Of a stretch of 64,000 nucleotides of DNA, positions 1-12,500 are shown in pieces. The translations under genes and the position numbers were made by a program. The stretch comes from Stramonita haemastoma. Lineage: Eukaryota > Mollusca > Gastropoda > Neogastropoda > Muricidae. How positions within the stretch are numbered: the stretch's first letter is position 1; every line of letters begins with the position of its first letter. The stretch spans positions 43,298,011-43,362,010 of the forward strand of contig CM060323.1 of the NCBI GenBank assembly GCA_030674155.1. Reading direction: 5' to 3'. The notes under the pieces were generated by a model that made no database searches, was not told the origin of the DNA, and saw only the letters and a program-made list of their open reading frames with translations.

Positions 1-238
1 AAGGAAAGACATTCACATATTCACTGCTATTAGCTCTGTTGCTGAAAAATATGTCTGACTTGAATTCTCGGACACCATTTAGAACAACAAAACAGCATGA
101 CAATGTAACATTACTACTAGTTATTGACACTAATCAGATCCTAAAACCCATACTAGTGACCCCAGAAACACCTGCCAAGACAATGAAGTAAACGGTCACA
201 AGCTACACGCAGAAACAAAGACCAACTTCAACCAGTAC

Positions 239-469
239 CTTTTGCCCCGGATCCACCCTGTACACTGGGTCAAACTCCGGGTAGATGGTGTTCTGGAGCT
301 GGAACTTGGCGTACAGGATCATTCGCTCAAAGACATCTTCCAAGTACACCATCTTGTGCATGGACACGGCGGTCATGACTGACAGACAGGTCAAGGAGGC
401 GTCCATGCTGCGAATGACCCGCTCCATCGTCACTTCCCGCCACAGACGGGACTCCTCTTCATCTTCATC
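239..469 (-). CDS. NIPBL: NIPBL exon 17 (last seen before the window edge)
   Basis: Acceptor TTTCAG, donor CAAAAG then GTACTGG. It encodes DEDEEESRLWREVTMERV, then MDASLTCLSVMTAVSMHKM, VYLEDVFERMILYAKFQ and LQNTIYPEFDPVYRVDP. This is the most conserved NIPBL block in the window and leads into the HEAT-repeat region. Positions 1-238 are intron with nothing else recognised. Confidence 0.96.
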
Positions 470-3400
470 CTGAAATAGTTCATTCTCATTAGACAGGTGC
501 TTTCTGTGGTTTTAGCACCAGAAAATTTGTTTCTTTACTTTCTAAAAGAAAGAAGGAAAAAGATCAAAAAGATTGTATTCATAGGTATGATGCACTGGAA
601 AAAAAAATCGTTCACATCCCTTTCCTGTTACAAAGATGAGGTGGACTTTATTATCTTTAAAACTAGATTTACTTTTCTTAGTAATATAGCTGTAAGCAAG
701 CGTACTCAGTGGTACAAACTCTGTGCCTGTTTTGATAGCCATAAGCTGTTTTCAGAACATTCTTGATCAAAGCTACAAGATTCTGATTATACTATTCATA
801 ACAATGTTAAAAAAAGTTTTGACTGTGTGAAAACTTACCTGGTTGACAAAAGGTGTGACTTTGGTTCCATCCCTGATGTTCCATGACAACACAGTCATCA
901 GCCTGACTAGCTTTCCTGGAGGTATCTGTGGGCAGTCAAACAATTTAGTCATGCCATCGTACAGTACTGTGCATGATCATGATACATATGAAAGAACATG
1001 TGCTCACTTCCAATCCAGTTACTTTTAACTGGAAAAGTCCCCCCCCCCCCCCCCCCCAAATCATAAAAGAATATAAATTTTCACAAAATAAATGATCAAG
1101 TAGTACTGACTTACGCCTCAACTCTATGAAAGCCAATGAGATATGCATGCACACAATCTCTCAGGGTTCTTGGGCAAGAGCTCATCCTCTCAAGGTCAAC
1201 ACATGCATACTGTATTGTTTATGTCACCCACACCACTGCCATATCTGGCCTACTCTTCTACAAACGATGGATGGCATTGTAACATCTGCACTTTGGACCT
1301 AGTTTATAGTCTACCAAAAGAACTTGCACAGCCATGGGATAGGAACCCATATAAACTGCAGGGGTTGGGTGGTGGGAAGAAACCCCTAAAACAAGAATCT
1401 CAGCTAAGACTGATTTGACTCTCAGTTACTGCCAGATCATGAATTCAATGTTCTAACCACAAAGTTATCCTCCCCCCCCACACCACAACAATAACATGTA
1501 CTCACCTGGTTCATGACATTCATGGATTTCAATTTGGCAATCTCCGCAATAGATCTCCCAGAATGCCTTTGATAGCCACCAACAGCTCGAGGACACTCCA
1601 CATCTTCATCACTGCCACAAATACAAGATAGCTAGTAAAGACTATGATTTACCTTTGAGCCTTTTTTCTTCTTTGTTTTTTGCATTACTATCTTGATCCT
1701 ATAGCACAAGATTTTTACTGTACCAATGTTGATCTTCGGATTACAAAAAAAATAGGTACGGACCATTACCACCCATGAAACAACTTTAAAAGTATGGACT
1801 GACTCAGCCTAAAAAACTGTATTTTCTTATCAAATTTTTCATGTTCAAAACATGTTGGTCTGCTTAAATCATTATCACAACAATCGTCTAAAAAAAACTA
1901 TAGTTAACAGCCTGAAAATGTTACACAAAGATTCAGACACTTCGTTTTATTCTAACCCCCCTCCCCCCCTCCCCCCCCCCCCCCCAACAAACTGCAGTCA
2001 GTCACTTCTGCAGAATTATCTTTTTCCTTTTAAATTATCACATTAGGAAATCACAACCACCGGTGAGCTGTAATAGCACAGGTGTACCCTTTGGATTCTC
2101 TGCACACTTACTGATATCCAAGCGGCCAGTTGGCATACCTGCAGTATCAAAGACGTTAGTCCATGCAGCTGTGAACTTCTGAAGTGGGGCTGTCCATCAG
2201 CATCCTCATTGCTCAGTGTGGGCATCATGCTGCGCCGCATTCCTCTCTTCTCCTTCTTCTCGTATGCGGCCACTGCATACCACCACACAACATGTTTTGT
2301 TTTAAATGATAATTTACCAATGTTTTGAAAAGTACATGTTAAACATTTTTCTGTACCACTGACACTAACTGACTAACTTACTTTGTGCAGCAAAAAAGTA
2401 TACAGAACTTTTTCACCTCTGAAAGCTACCTGTCAGTCGTTCAGATACATGTTGGAAAAAAATAGGAAACAAAAAACATCATAAAATACAAATGTACAAA
2501 TGATACTACATGTGTCTGATATATATCTTTATCGACAGTTTAAAATCATGACATGCAAAAAATAAAAACAAACCCCTCATATGAATTTTAAAAATCACTG
2601 AATCCTTTCAAACCTGATTTTGAGCCAAACACTATCTCCTCCAGATTGTTTCCCATGCCACACATTTGTTTGACATGAATACTTCACCATGTCTGCCTAC
2701 AGGGATCTCTGCCATAATTATAACAAAACATTGCAGAAAAATTCCGTGATGCTTTAAATGAGCTACTTTTGTCAGGATTTTATATCATAAAGTTTCAGCA
2801 GCAAAAACTTCCTTTCATTGTCAGATTCCCCCCCTCAATCCAAAAGACTACAACCAAATTCCAAAGCACTTCAAATTCCCTGGGCCAAACACACACTTTT
2901 CAGATTTAACTGCCAGATTTAACTTTCATGATATGGAGTACGGCTGGAAAATATACAGTAGTGGTGTTTTCAGAGGTGTGTGTGTGAATGATTGCAAATG
3001 TGATCACATACAGATTCATTAAAGTGTTCTCAATAACAAATACAACAAAAAAGACCCATACCCCCCCCCCCCCCCCTCCAAACAAACAAAACAACCCAAT
3101 AAAATACAAAAACACTTCACACAAAACAAAAACTTTTTTTTTTTTGACCAAGACAGAATTTTCAAGACAAACTACAACAGCTTTCTTTTTTGATTGATAA
3201 AGAAGTATACTCACAATATGTCTCTTCATCTTCTTCCATTTCCACGAACTCTGATGTTCCTCCTCGCTGTCTTCCATGTATTGACTTTTTCTTTTAGCTG
3301 AATAAAAGCAAATACCCAAATTGAGTACATAGGAAAGGAAATGTACAGGAAGAAAAAACACACAGATAACTGAAGTAAGAAAGAAAAAAAAACAAGCAAA

Positions 3401-6400
3401 AAAAAACAGTATTAAAAAAAAAAAAAAAAACAAAAAACAAAGTCAAAACCAATAAAATACTATTGGCAGGAAGTCTCAGACCTACTAAATGAAGATACTG
3501 GACTTTACATGTTCAAAACACACTCTAAGCTTACAAACTATTCATTCAGATCAGAACAAGGAATAACCTTCAATTAACTATAAGGAGCTTGCTTCTTCTA
3601 AATAATAAACCTATACAAAATTAAAAAAAGAAATTAATACCCAAATTTATTTAGTATGATTACCCAACACATTGTGATGCCACGTCACTGTACATTCTGC
3701 TCAACATCCCACATGAAATTTCTTGTACATCAACTACAACTTATAGCTCTTAATGTTAAAGCCCCTGCTCCAATGTCTAGAAGGTATGCATGAAGTCATC
3801 TTTGACAGAAAAAAGCAACACACACAAACTTATGCTGCCTGCAAAACACAAACTTATGCTGCTGTACCAATTGATTCAGTATCATGAGGTGTGGCACAAT
3901 ACTTACTTCCCCTTCCCCGCTCTGCCCTCCTTTTGGATGCTTGGAAAGACATGCTGCCATCTTCTGACCGCATGATGCTGTAGCCAGGTTCACATCGCTT
4001 CCGCCTCCCAGACTCGTTATCACAGACTGCTTTCACTACCACAGCACAATGTCAGTACAAATTAAGCATACACTTTCTCTCTGCATGGTCACCTTATCTA
4101 ATTTTACACAGTCATTACTGTACTCTCATGTTGTTCACAAGATGACAATGCCATTTTAAAACTATCTCAGCTTCTCAAAATGGAAAGTTCTGCTATAATC
4201 TCTTCCTAAACTGGATAAGTTCCAACTGAATTAAAAAAAAAAAAAAAAAAAAATCATGTACAACAGAACTGCAAAATTCATTTAAGTTTAAATCAACTCC
4301 TGTAATGACCATGATTCTTCAGTTCGTGTTGCTGCAAAACAAAAGCTCAAACTAGTTTTTTTATGACACATCTAAGCAATAAGCTGCTATCTGGCTGATA
4401 GAAGCACTGTTTCTTTTATCTAGCAGCCACTCCCCAGACCCCCCCCCCCCCAAGTTTTCTTTTGATTGAATATTTAAACACAAAACACGAAAAGCAGGGC
4501 AGAACATAAAAAGGGCCTAACATTCTGCAAACACACTGTCATCATATACTTTGGCAAAATCTTCATAAACTCTCAATATGAATCCAGTTTCTGTTACATT
4601 TGTATGCAGATGCTATGCTATCAGATATTTCTAAAATTCAATTTAGGAGAACCATGTTAACCACTTCTCGACTGTCCTGAGAAACAAATTTCTTTCATCA
4701 AGTCTAGTAGCACAGTTCCTGAAACATTCCAGGTTGACCTTGCAAAGCTGCATGGCGAATCCTGGAGTAATCTGGGATGACCTAGGTGATTATAATTGAC
4801 AGCTAAATTTTTATTTCAAAAGTCACCCAATGAATATCAAGGCCACGACTGGGTAGCAAAAAGGGTTGAAGGTTATTCTACACACATAAGTGGCATGAAT
4901 TTTGATTAGATTAGGTTGGGGGAGATTTTGTTGTTTTGGATTGGTTTGATTTTTTTGATAAGTTGCAATCATCCATCTCTCAAGTAATGATAAAGAAGAA
5001 CAAAGAATGACAATATTAAATATAAAAAAGGCCAGCAAATTCTTACCTGAGCCACCTGAGGCAATTGATTTGAGAGTCTGCAACAAATGACATGACAATA
5101 ATTAAATCAAAATCATTTAATCTCTTCAAAGGATGAAAAAAATCAGTTTTTTCTAGGACAACAAAACTTGCTCTCTCTCTCTCTCTTTCCACACACATCA
5201 AAATACAAATGGTACTTTCAGCTTTGTACACAATAATTTGAACAAATCACGCCCTGAAACCAAACAAGAACCTTCCTTGACTTGAATTCTTCAGGACTAA
5301 ACTCTCTATCACTCAGTATCAATCTATGCTATTGAGGCGCCACAGAGACTTTCTCACTGTCGGTAAGAGTCTAGAACAAGTTGAAGCCGACACAGCCTTA
5401 GCCTCTTCAGATTGCAAACGGCATATAGGGTAACTTTGCGTCATCCATTTAATAATACTAGTATACTGAATTTAAGCAATGTATCTAGAAAAAAAACCAC
5501 AAAACAAAGCACTTGCATTCAACCTGTTCTTACACACAAAACCAATCACGAATAGTTTTAACAAATTCAAATTTACACACACAACTGAAGGTATATACTT
5601 TGGCGGAGTGATGTGAATTTCGGCTGTTGATGACATGACAGATTGCAATGAAAAAGCAGAGTAAAATCTTTGGCTGGTGATGGCCAGCAGCATATTGTTT
5701 GAATCTAGCATGGAATAGTATTTATTTCTTTACACTCATATATAATGGAAGCATCAATGAGACCCACTGATAAAAAAAAACTTTGACAAAATTACATGTG
5801 AAAAGAAAGGAGGTGGAACAAGACAAACATGGTGTAACAGGTCATACAAGACGACTAACAGGAAATTCTATAACTGTTTCCAAAATGTGGGAATGCTTTC
5901 CTATGTATTCAATTTGAACCTATAAAGAACATTTATGAACTAACATACAGGCTAATTCTATAACAGCACAGGTGGCAAAACTGATCAGTCAAATTAAGTT
6001 ACAGATCTTCTAGTACAAGGTTTATTATGTAAACATTAATATAACTGACTATAACATGTAATAAGTAACACTTAAGAATATGGCACATTAATCATCGGAA
6101 CTTTTATCATCTCTCAAGAGAATATGTTACTGGCTAATATTTGAAATCATTTGTGACTTCGGTCTGCATTAATCCTTATTTGCCAACAACTTTTACATTA
6201 CATTTTGTGAGTGTGTGTGAGTGTGAGTGTGTGTGTGTGTGTCTCAAAGTCAAAATTTTATTTCCAGATGGTACATTGAGTACACAACAGATTTTCTTTT
6301 CTACATCAAGCCATCTATCTAGGGGAGAAAAAAAAAACTACCACATTATTACGACAACCCATAACAATAAAATAGACTCTGTAAGTGTGTGTTAAGTTCC

Positions 6401-9400
6401 TCAGCAAGAGCTCAGATGTTCACCAATGGTGTGATTTTTGCATTTGTGCAACTATTTGTTCCCCACCACTAAGGTAGCTGCATTCCAACTTAAGGGATAC
6501 AATTGGATACTGAACTATCAATTTGTCAGAATATTTGGGAGGTGCCTCCCTGCTCCTTCCAATTTTCAACTGCTGTGGGTTCTTTTTGACATGCACAAGT
6601 CCACAAGCACATGGATTGGACTGGGTTAAGAGTCTTCTCCAAAAAATTTGACATTCGGTTTGATTTTCCCATTATACTAGAAAATAGGGCAATGCTGGGA
6701 ACCAAACCCAGAAACTCACGGTTTACTTGTTAGGTGACTGTCTAAACCATCCTGTCACCTTCCATTTTTGATCCAGTATATAATAGTAATTGTTCTGATA
6801 TTGATTACAAACTTTTTTTTTTTCTAAAAATACTCCAATTCTGCATGTCACAAAATGATAATTGTTTTCAAAACAAAGCCAAAACCAACAAAAAATAAAC
6901 ACATAGTGGTTTCCCACTTTGTAATGAAGAAGATTGAAACTGCTTAGGAGAAAACCATCTCAAAACTAACTACAAAAAAAATCAAACAGTAAAATGAAAT
7001 GCGACTTCCAACATGCTTTCTAACTTCTCAGCTTCACAGTTATGATTTCTCTAAAAAGGACCCATGCAATCAATATATAACCAAGATGAAACTCATGCAA
7101 TGCAGTTGAAAACAATGTTAGTTCAAGATCAAGTCTGCGTGTGTGTGTAAGTGGTTAATTATAACTTTAGAAACTACTTCACCTCTGTAAAAACATCTAA
7201 CAGGATTACAGTTGTGACAAATTTTACTTTTTTGTTAATAGTTATTACTTAACTAACACTAACCTGTAATACTTCTGTAAATTACCTGTGCTAAGTCTAA
7301 GAGCACACTGCAGTTACATTACCTAACATTACAAGAAAGAGGGTAGCAAGATCATGAAGATGTTTGCCTGCCAACAAGTAAAATTTGAGGTTCTGGGTTC
7401 GATTCCAAGCCTCACCCTTTCTTCCCAGTTTGACAAAAAAAATCAAACTGAATGTCAAAGTCTTTCGGATGAGTCTATAAACCGAGGATCTGTGTGTGAA
7501 CACATGCAAAACATCTTGTGCACATGTATACCTGTTTCATTTTTCGGAAGAGTAGGCCATTGTGTGCTGGTATGGATGACAGAAAAAAAACACAACCCAC
7601 CATCATGCACACTGTTGTGCTTAGACACCAACACTGAAGTCAGAATGTGGCTACCTAAATGGTGGTTTGTGTTGTGTGTGTGTGGTGGGGGGGGGGGGGG
7701 GGGGGGGGCAGTCGCACAGACATAAATCTCATTATCGGGGAACCTTGGTGCTCTAGCTGAAGAACAAACTAACTAAAAAAACCCAACACACAAACCTCCC
7801 CAAACAAAAACCCTAACATTATGATACATATAAACGTGATTAGCACCCTCCTTTATGGATCAGTCATGGAAGATGACCAAAACCATCAGCAACAAACTTG
7901 ATGTCTTCCGAAACAGATGTCTCAGACGCATTCTACGCATCTTTTGGCCGAATACCATCACCAATGAAGAACTCCACCGAAGAACAGAAACTGAACCCAT
8001 CTCCATGCAAGTCAAATGGAGGTGTTGGCGATGGATAGGACATGTGCTCTGCCAGCAGACTACAGCAATATCCAGAATCGCTCTACGATGGACTCCAGAC
8101 GGTCAAAGAAAGAGAGGCTACCCCAAGGAAACTTGGAGGAGAACAGTAAAGAGGGAGATGAAGGAAAAGGGTTGGACATGGGGCTGTCTGGAGCGTATTT
8201 CAGCCGACCGACATCAGTGGCGGGCTCTAGTTGAGGCCTTATGTGCTACCCGAGTGCAAAGAGGACTAGATAGATAGATTATGATACATATAATGTACAC
8301 AATAATGTACACAATACTCTGGATTTTTTTCCTATCCAAACTGAGAAGCATCCTCCAAGGTTGGGGCTTGCTTTTTCACTCTCCACAAACTCAAAGGAGA
8401 AGAGGAGGTAAAGTTGGGGATTTTATCTTGCATTTTAAGACCTTTATTGAGCACCTGAAAAACAATTGGTGGGTTCATGCCACCTTTTTGCCTTAAAAAT
8501 CAAACAGAACTTCACAAAAACCAAATAAATATCAAATAAAAGAAAAGAAAAACAAGGTAAATGATTATAACAATGGAAAACAGCAAAAAACACAAGAAAA
8601 CTTGGATCAAAGCATGCACTATTTTATCAGTAACTTTTTAAAAATGGTTTCAGAATTCACAGACATGAGAGCCAAGAGATGTTTCCTTAACTGAGTAGTT
8701 TTTACCTCTGCAGCACCTGATTCATTACAAGCATTTGTGTTGGAACTATTGTTCATTAAAGATGAATTCTGGAAAACAAAACAAAACAAACACAAAATAT
8801 ACATGGCTTAAAGATTTCATTATCAAGGATTCAAAGAGTATAAGAGTTGAACAGAATCCAGAATGATCACAATAAATACTGATGTAAACAAATCTTAAAG
8901 ATAGCTCATACAACTTTCCCAATTTTAATTTCAATGCTAAAAAGCCAGTCTAAAAAATGCCTTAGTTCTGGGGATGCACAGGTAACACTTTGTGAGAATG
9001 GTGAACGAGAAAATCCCCTGATGCTGTTTAAATAATGGAAATACCTTCCAAAACATTTGTGTAGAATTTGAGCCTCAAATACGATGAGTTTAATTTTTGG
9101 TCATTACATTACAGTATTCTTTTGTGTTGACGAAAGCAGCCGGAATGACATGGGCCGAGCTGAAGAGGATCTCCCAGAACCGAGTCCGTTGGAGGAGTGT
9201 TGTTGTGGCCCTATGTTCCCACGGGAATCCACAGGCATAAGTCAAGTAAGTCATTCTTTTGTGTTAATCAGTAGTCTTACCCCCTTCTCCAAACACCCTG
9301 ATAACCATGATACACTGCAATTTTTACTTTTAAATTACTCTAGTCTCCAAGGCAGTCTCACACTAACATAGAATAAAATCAAAATGATTCCTAACTACAT

Positions 9401-9554
9401 GATTACTTAAAACACATACACTCACATGTATGCATTTTTCCAGTCCTGATACTCACTCAAGAATTTATCAAAGCAGGCATGATTCACTTTTGGCAGCCTG
9501 GTCTTTCTGAGTTTTTTGTTGTTGTTTTGTTTTGTTATTTGAGTTTTTTTTTCT

Positions 9555-9585
<31 letters not shown>

Positions 9586-12500
9586 GGGGGGGGGGGGAAT
9601 TTTTAAAGGCTTAACCAACTTTGTATTGTATTGTATTGTATTGTATTGTATTGTATCACTTTCACAGTTTCAGTCAAGACAGATCTCTGTGTAAACAAAG
9701 TCTTCAGCTGCTCTTATGGGGTTGGTGCATCACCAAAATAGCAGCACAAAGGTTTTACGTTTCTGTCTGCATGTGTATTTGTTTTCTTATGAGAGTGGCT
9801 TTTTTTCTATAGAATTTTGCCAGGGACAACTATTTTTTTTGCCATGGATTCTATTACAGGCACTACATAATTATAAGCAGAACCTGTACTTTTCTCATCT
9901 GAAAGACAAGCACCCAGACCACCACTCGAAGACTAGTGAATGGGCAAAAAGTTTGGATTAATAATGGGACCCCTCTCCCCACCCCCCTCCATGGGTATGC
10001 TGGGGGCCTGTCAGAATAAATAGCATCCTCACCTGGAAATTCTGTGCTAGGAATTCCCTCTTTTTTAGGAATTCCCTCTTTTCTAACTCTTTGATTCTAT
10101 TTTGTTCCCTTTCTTCCTATCACCTCCTCCTTGCCTGTTTTCTGCTGCCTCTGTCCATTCTCCTGCCTTTTTTCCACAAAAACAAGATAAAAATGATCTC
10201 CCACATCTAAGTCGGATGTGCTGGGATTGACCTGACAGGAGCTCATGGCAGTGCAAGGCATTTTCGCTCATATAACAAACAATAGTTGCTGCCAGTGTTC
10301 TACAAAAGAGAAAATGGGATTGAACCAGTGACTCCTAGATGGGTGTGTACATCTACCCGACAGATCTGACGATGGCTCATTATTATGTGGTGATCTGACC
10401 TTTGCTCATGAATGCAAGGCCTTGCCTCCATTTATAAATTTAACTCACTTTTGGTGTTAAGAGTCCTTATGATACACTAAAGTATAAAATTCCATCAACA
10501 TTAACTATCATCTGCATTCTGCAATTGCCCATACAAAAAAACTGATGTCTCGCTTTTAGAACAAGCAAATACACTGCACTGTTCATACTAGCCCCCCCCC
10601 CCTTTTTTCTGTAGTACACAAATGGAAAATCAACCTAGATAAAATCCTCACACAAACCTCTTAATTAAGTGCTCCCTTTATAAGTATTTTCTCTCAATAC
10701 ATTGTTAACATATTGTACTGGAAAAAAGAGACAGGCAGAACCAAATATGATTTTAATGGTAACGTAAATGGTGAGATAAAGCAAAATACTGAACAGAAAT
10801 GATGACTGAATCAATACACTTCTCCAAAACCAAGACTGAATAAAACCAATGATGAATGCTGAACTTCTGCGTGATTGAAAAAAACAATAACAACAAACCA
10901 ACCAAGATTTCCACACATATACCCACAGATATGATGAAAGAGCTAAATTTGTCTGTGTAACAAATGCTGAATATATATGCAGAGTGCTATCTTAATTTTT
11001 TCTTCATGAAACACTGGAAATAGATATAAAATTTCAAAATGTTAATTTTGGTGATTCCATAAATACTGTAAAGTTGATCAAAGACACAGCTAAATAATGT
11101 CTTGCTTTTCCAATACAAATCTGAGAGACAGCTACAAAGAAATTACTATTCCAGAACCCTACAAACCAAGCTGTACAGCCTACAACAGGAACTGGAAAGG
11201 AAATACCACAATTTTCCCCAGACACATCCAACAATGTAAAACAAATGAGAGATGAGGACTATTTCAGGACAGTGACAAGAACAAGAGGCCCAACATACAA
11301 ACAAAATTCACAGAATACAATGCAAATAATATTCCATTCCAAACCCACAAGCTTTACAAACCATTACACAGACACATGCAAGTAGGCATCCACATAAATG
11401 CTATGACACACATGAACATCACTCACCGCAGGGTCCAGCATTTCCAGCATGACCACCGGCCCAGCTGATGATGACTTCTTACTCTGTGATGCACAAAACT
11501 GCTGCTGCTGCTGCTGTGAAGGAGGAGGAGGAGGCCGCCCTTGCTGTGAATGGCCAAGCCAACGGCTGCTCTCAGACATGTCAATGTTTTCCAACACTAC
11601 CCGTGGTTCAGGCATGCCCACATGGGCACCTATCACCCCATAACCCGGAGAACGGTTCTGCATTACACTGTCTCTACCAGCACTTTGAACTGAGGAGTCT
11701 GTAAGGCGGCTGCTTGCCATGCCCATCTCACGACGTGACGAAGAAGGAACAGAACTGTCCAAAGAGGGCTGAGAAGAAGCCGACTGTCGCCGAGGGTAAC
11801 GCACACGGCTGTCTTCAGCTGGGGGGTAGGAGGAGGAGGGGGCATGAGGCATCTGTTGTTGGTGTTGCTGCTGATGATGGAGAACTCGTTCGGCTGATGT
11901 TGCTGGGGCTGGTGATGGAACTGGTAACAGAACAAAAGCAGTTGTAATTCTTGGATTTCAACAAAGGTTCTCTGGCATATACTCTGCAAAAGGGCCAGTG
12001 TTACACAAAAAGCAGCATCCTCGAACTCAGCTCCACTGTTCTGCCCCTAACAGTAATCAAGCTTTCTATTCTTTTTGCCACTGTTTTGTAATCAAATAGG
12101 AATGAAACCTCAAGCTACACCTGGCTGGAAGTAGTCTTTGTAGCTTCACTTGAGCACTGGTGACTGCTTCACTGTTTTCAGCTCATTGTTAATTCTAGAC
12201 AATAACACCTTAAAAATGGACACAAACAATCTCTAAAATTACACATTCGATGTTTGTTGTGACTGCTTTTGGCTCTTATATTGTGTAAAGCTTAGTGCTG
12301 CATGCTATGCAATAATGATGCATTTATGACTCAGGTATGTTCAAGCAGAATAAAAATTTTTACATAAAATATAATACAGTAGAATGAATGAATGATACAG
12401 GGCATGTCTGAGGTACTGATCCAATCCATTAGGGAGAAATGAAGTGAAGTAGTGGTAGGAATAAAAGAGGGGTAAACTCAAAACAGTTATACATACACAA

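Larger units (their letters stand above)
5078..8705. other. NIPBL intron, 3.6 kb
   Basis: Apart from the SINE-B copy, the mosaic SINE and the truncated LINE listed separately, I see AT-rich intron sequence and no exon I can defend. Confidence 0.6.

Noticed and set aside
2906..3433. Single 175-residue minus-strand protein
   Set aside because: It reads through intron on both sides of NIPBL exon 13 and is dominated by Phe/Val from T- and G-rich tracts. Only 3,215-3,297 is supported.
5590..5720. Possible extra NIPBL exon on the minus strand
   Set aside because: A short open frame exists but no acceptor-donor pair fits the phases, and the peptide resembles no NIPBL segment.
11449..11947. Plus-strand open frames opposite NIPBL exon 8
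   Set aside because: Antisense of CAG/CTG-rich coding sequence. The Cys and Ala runs mirror the Gln tract.
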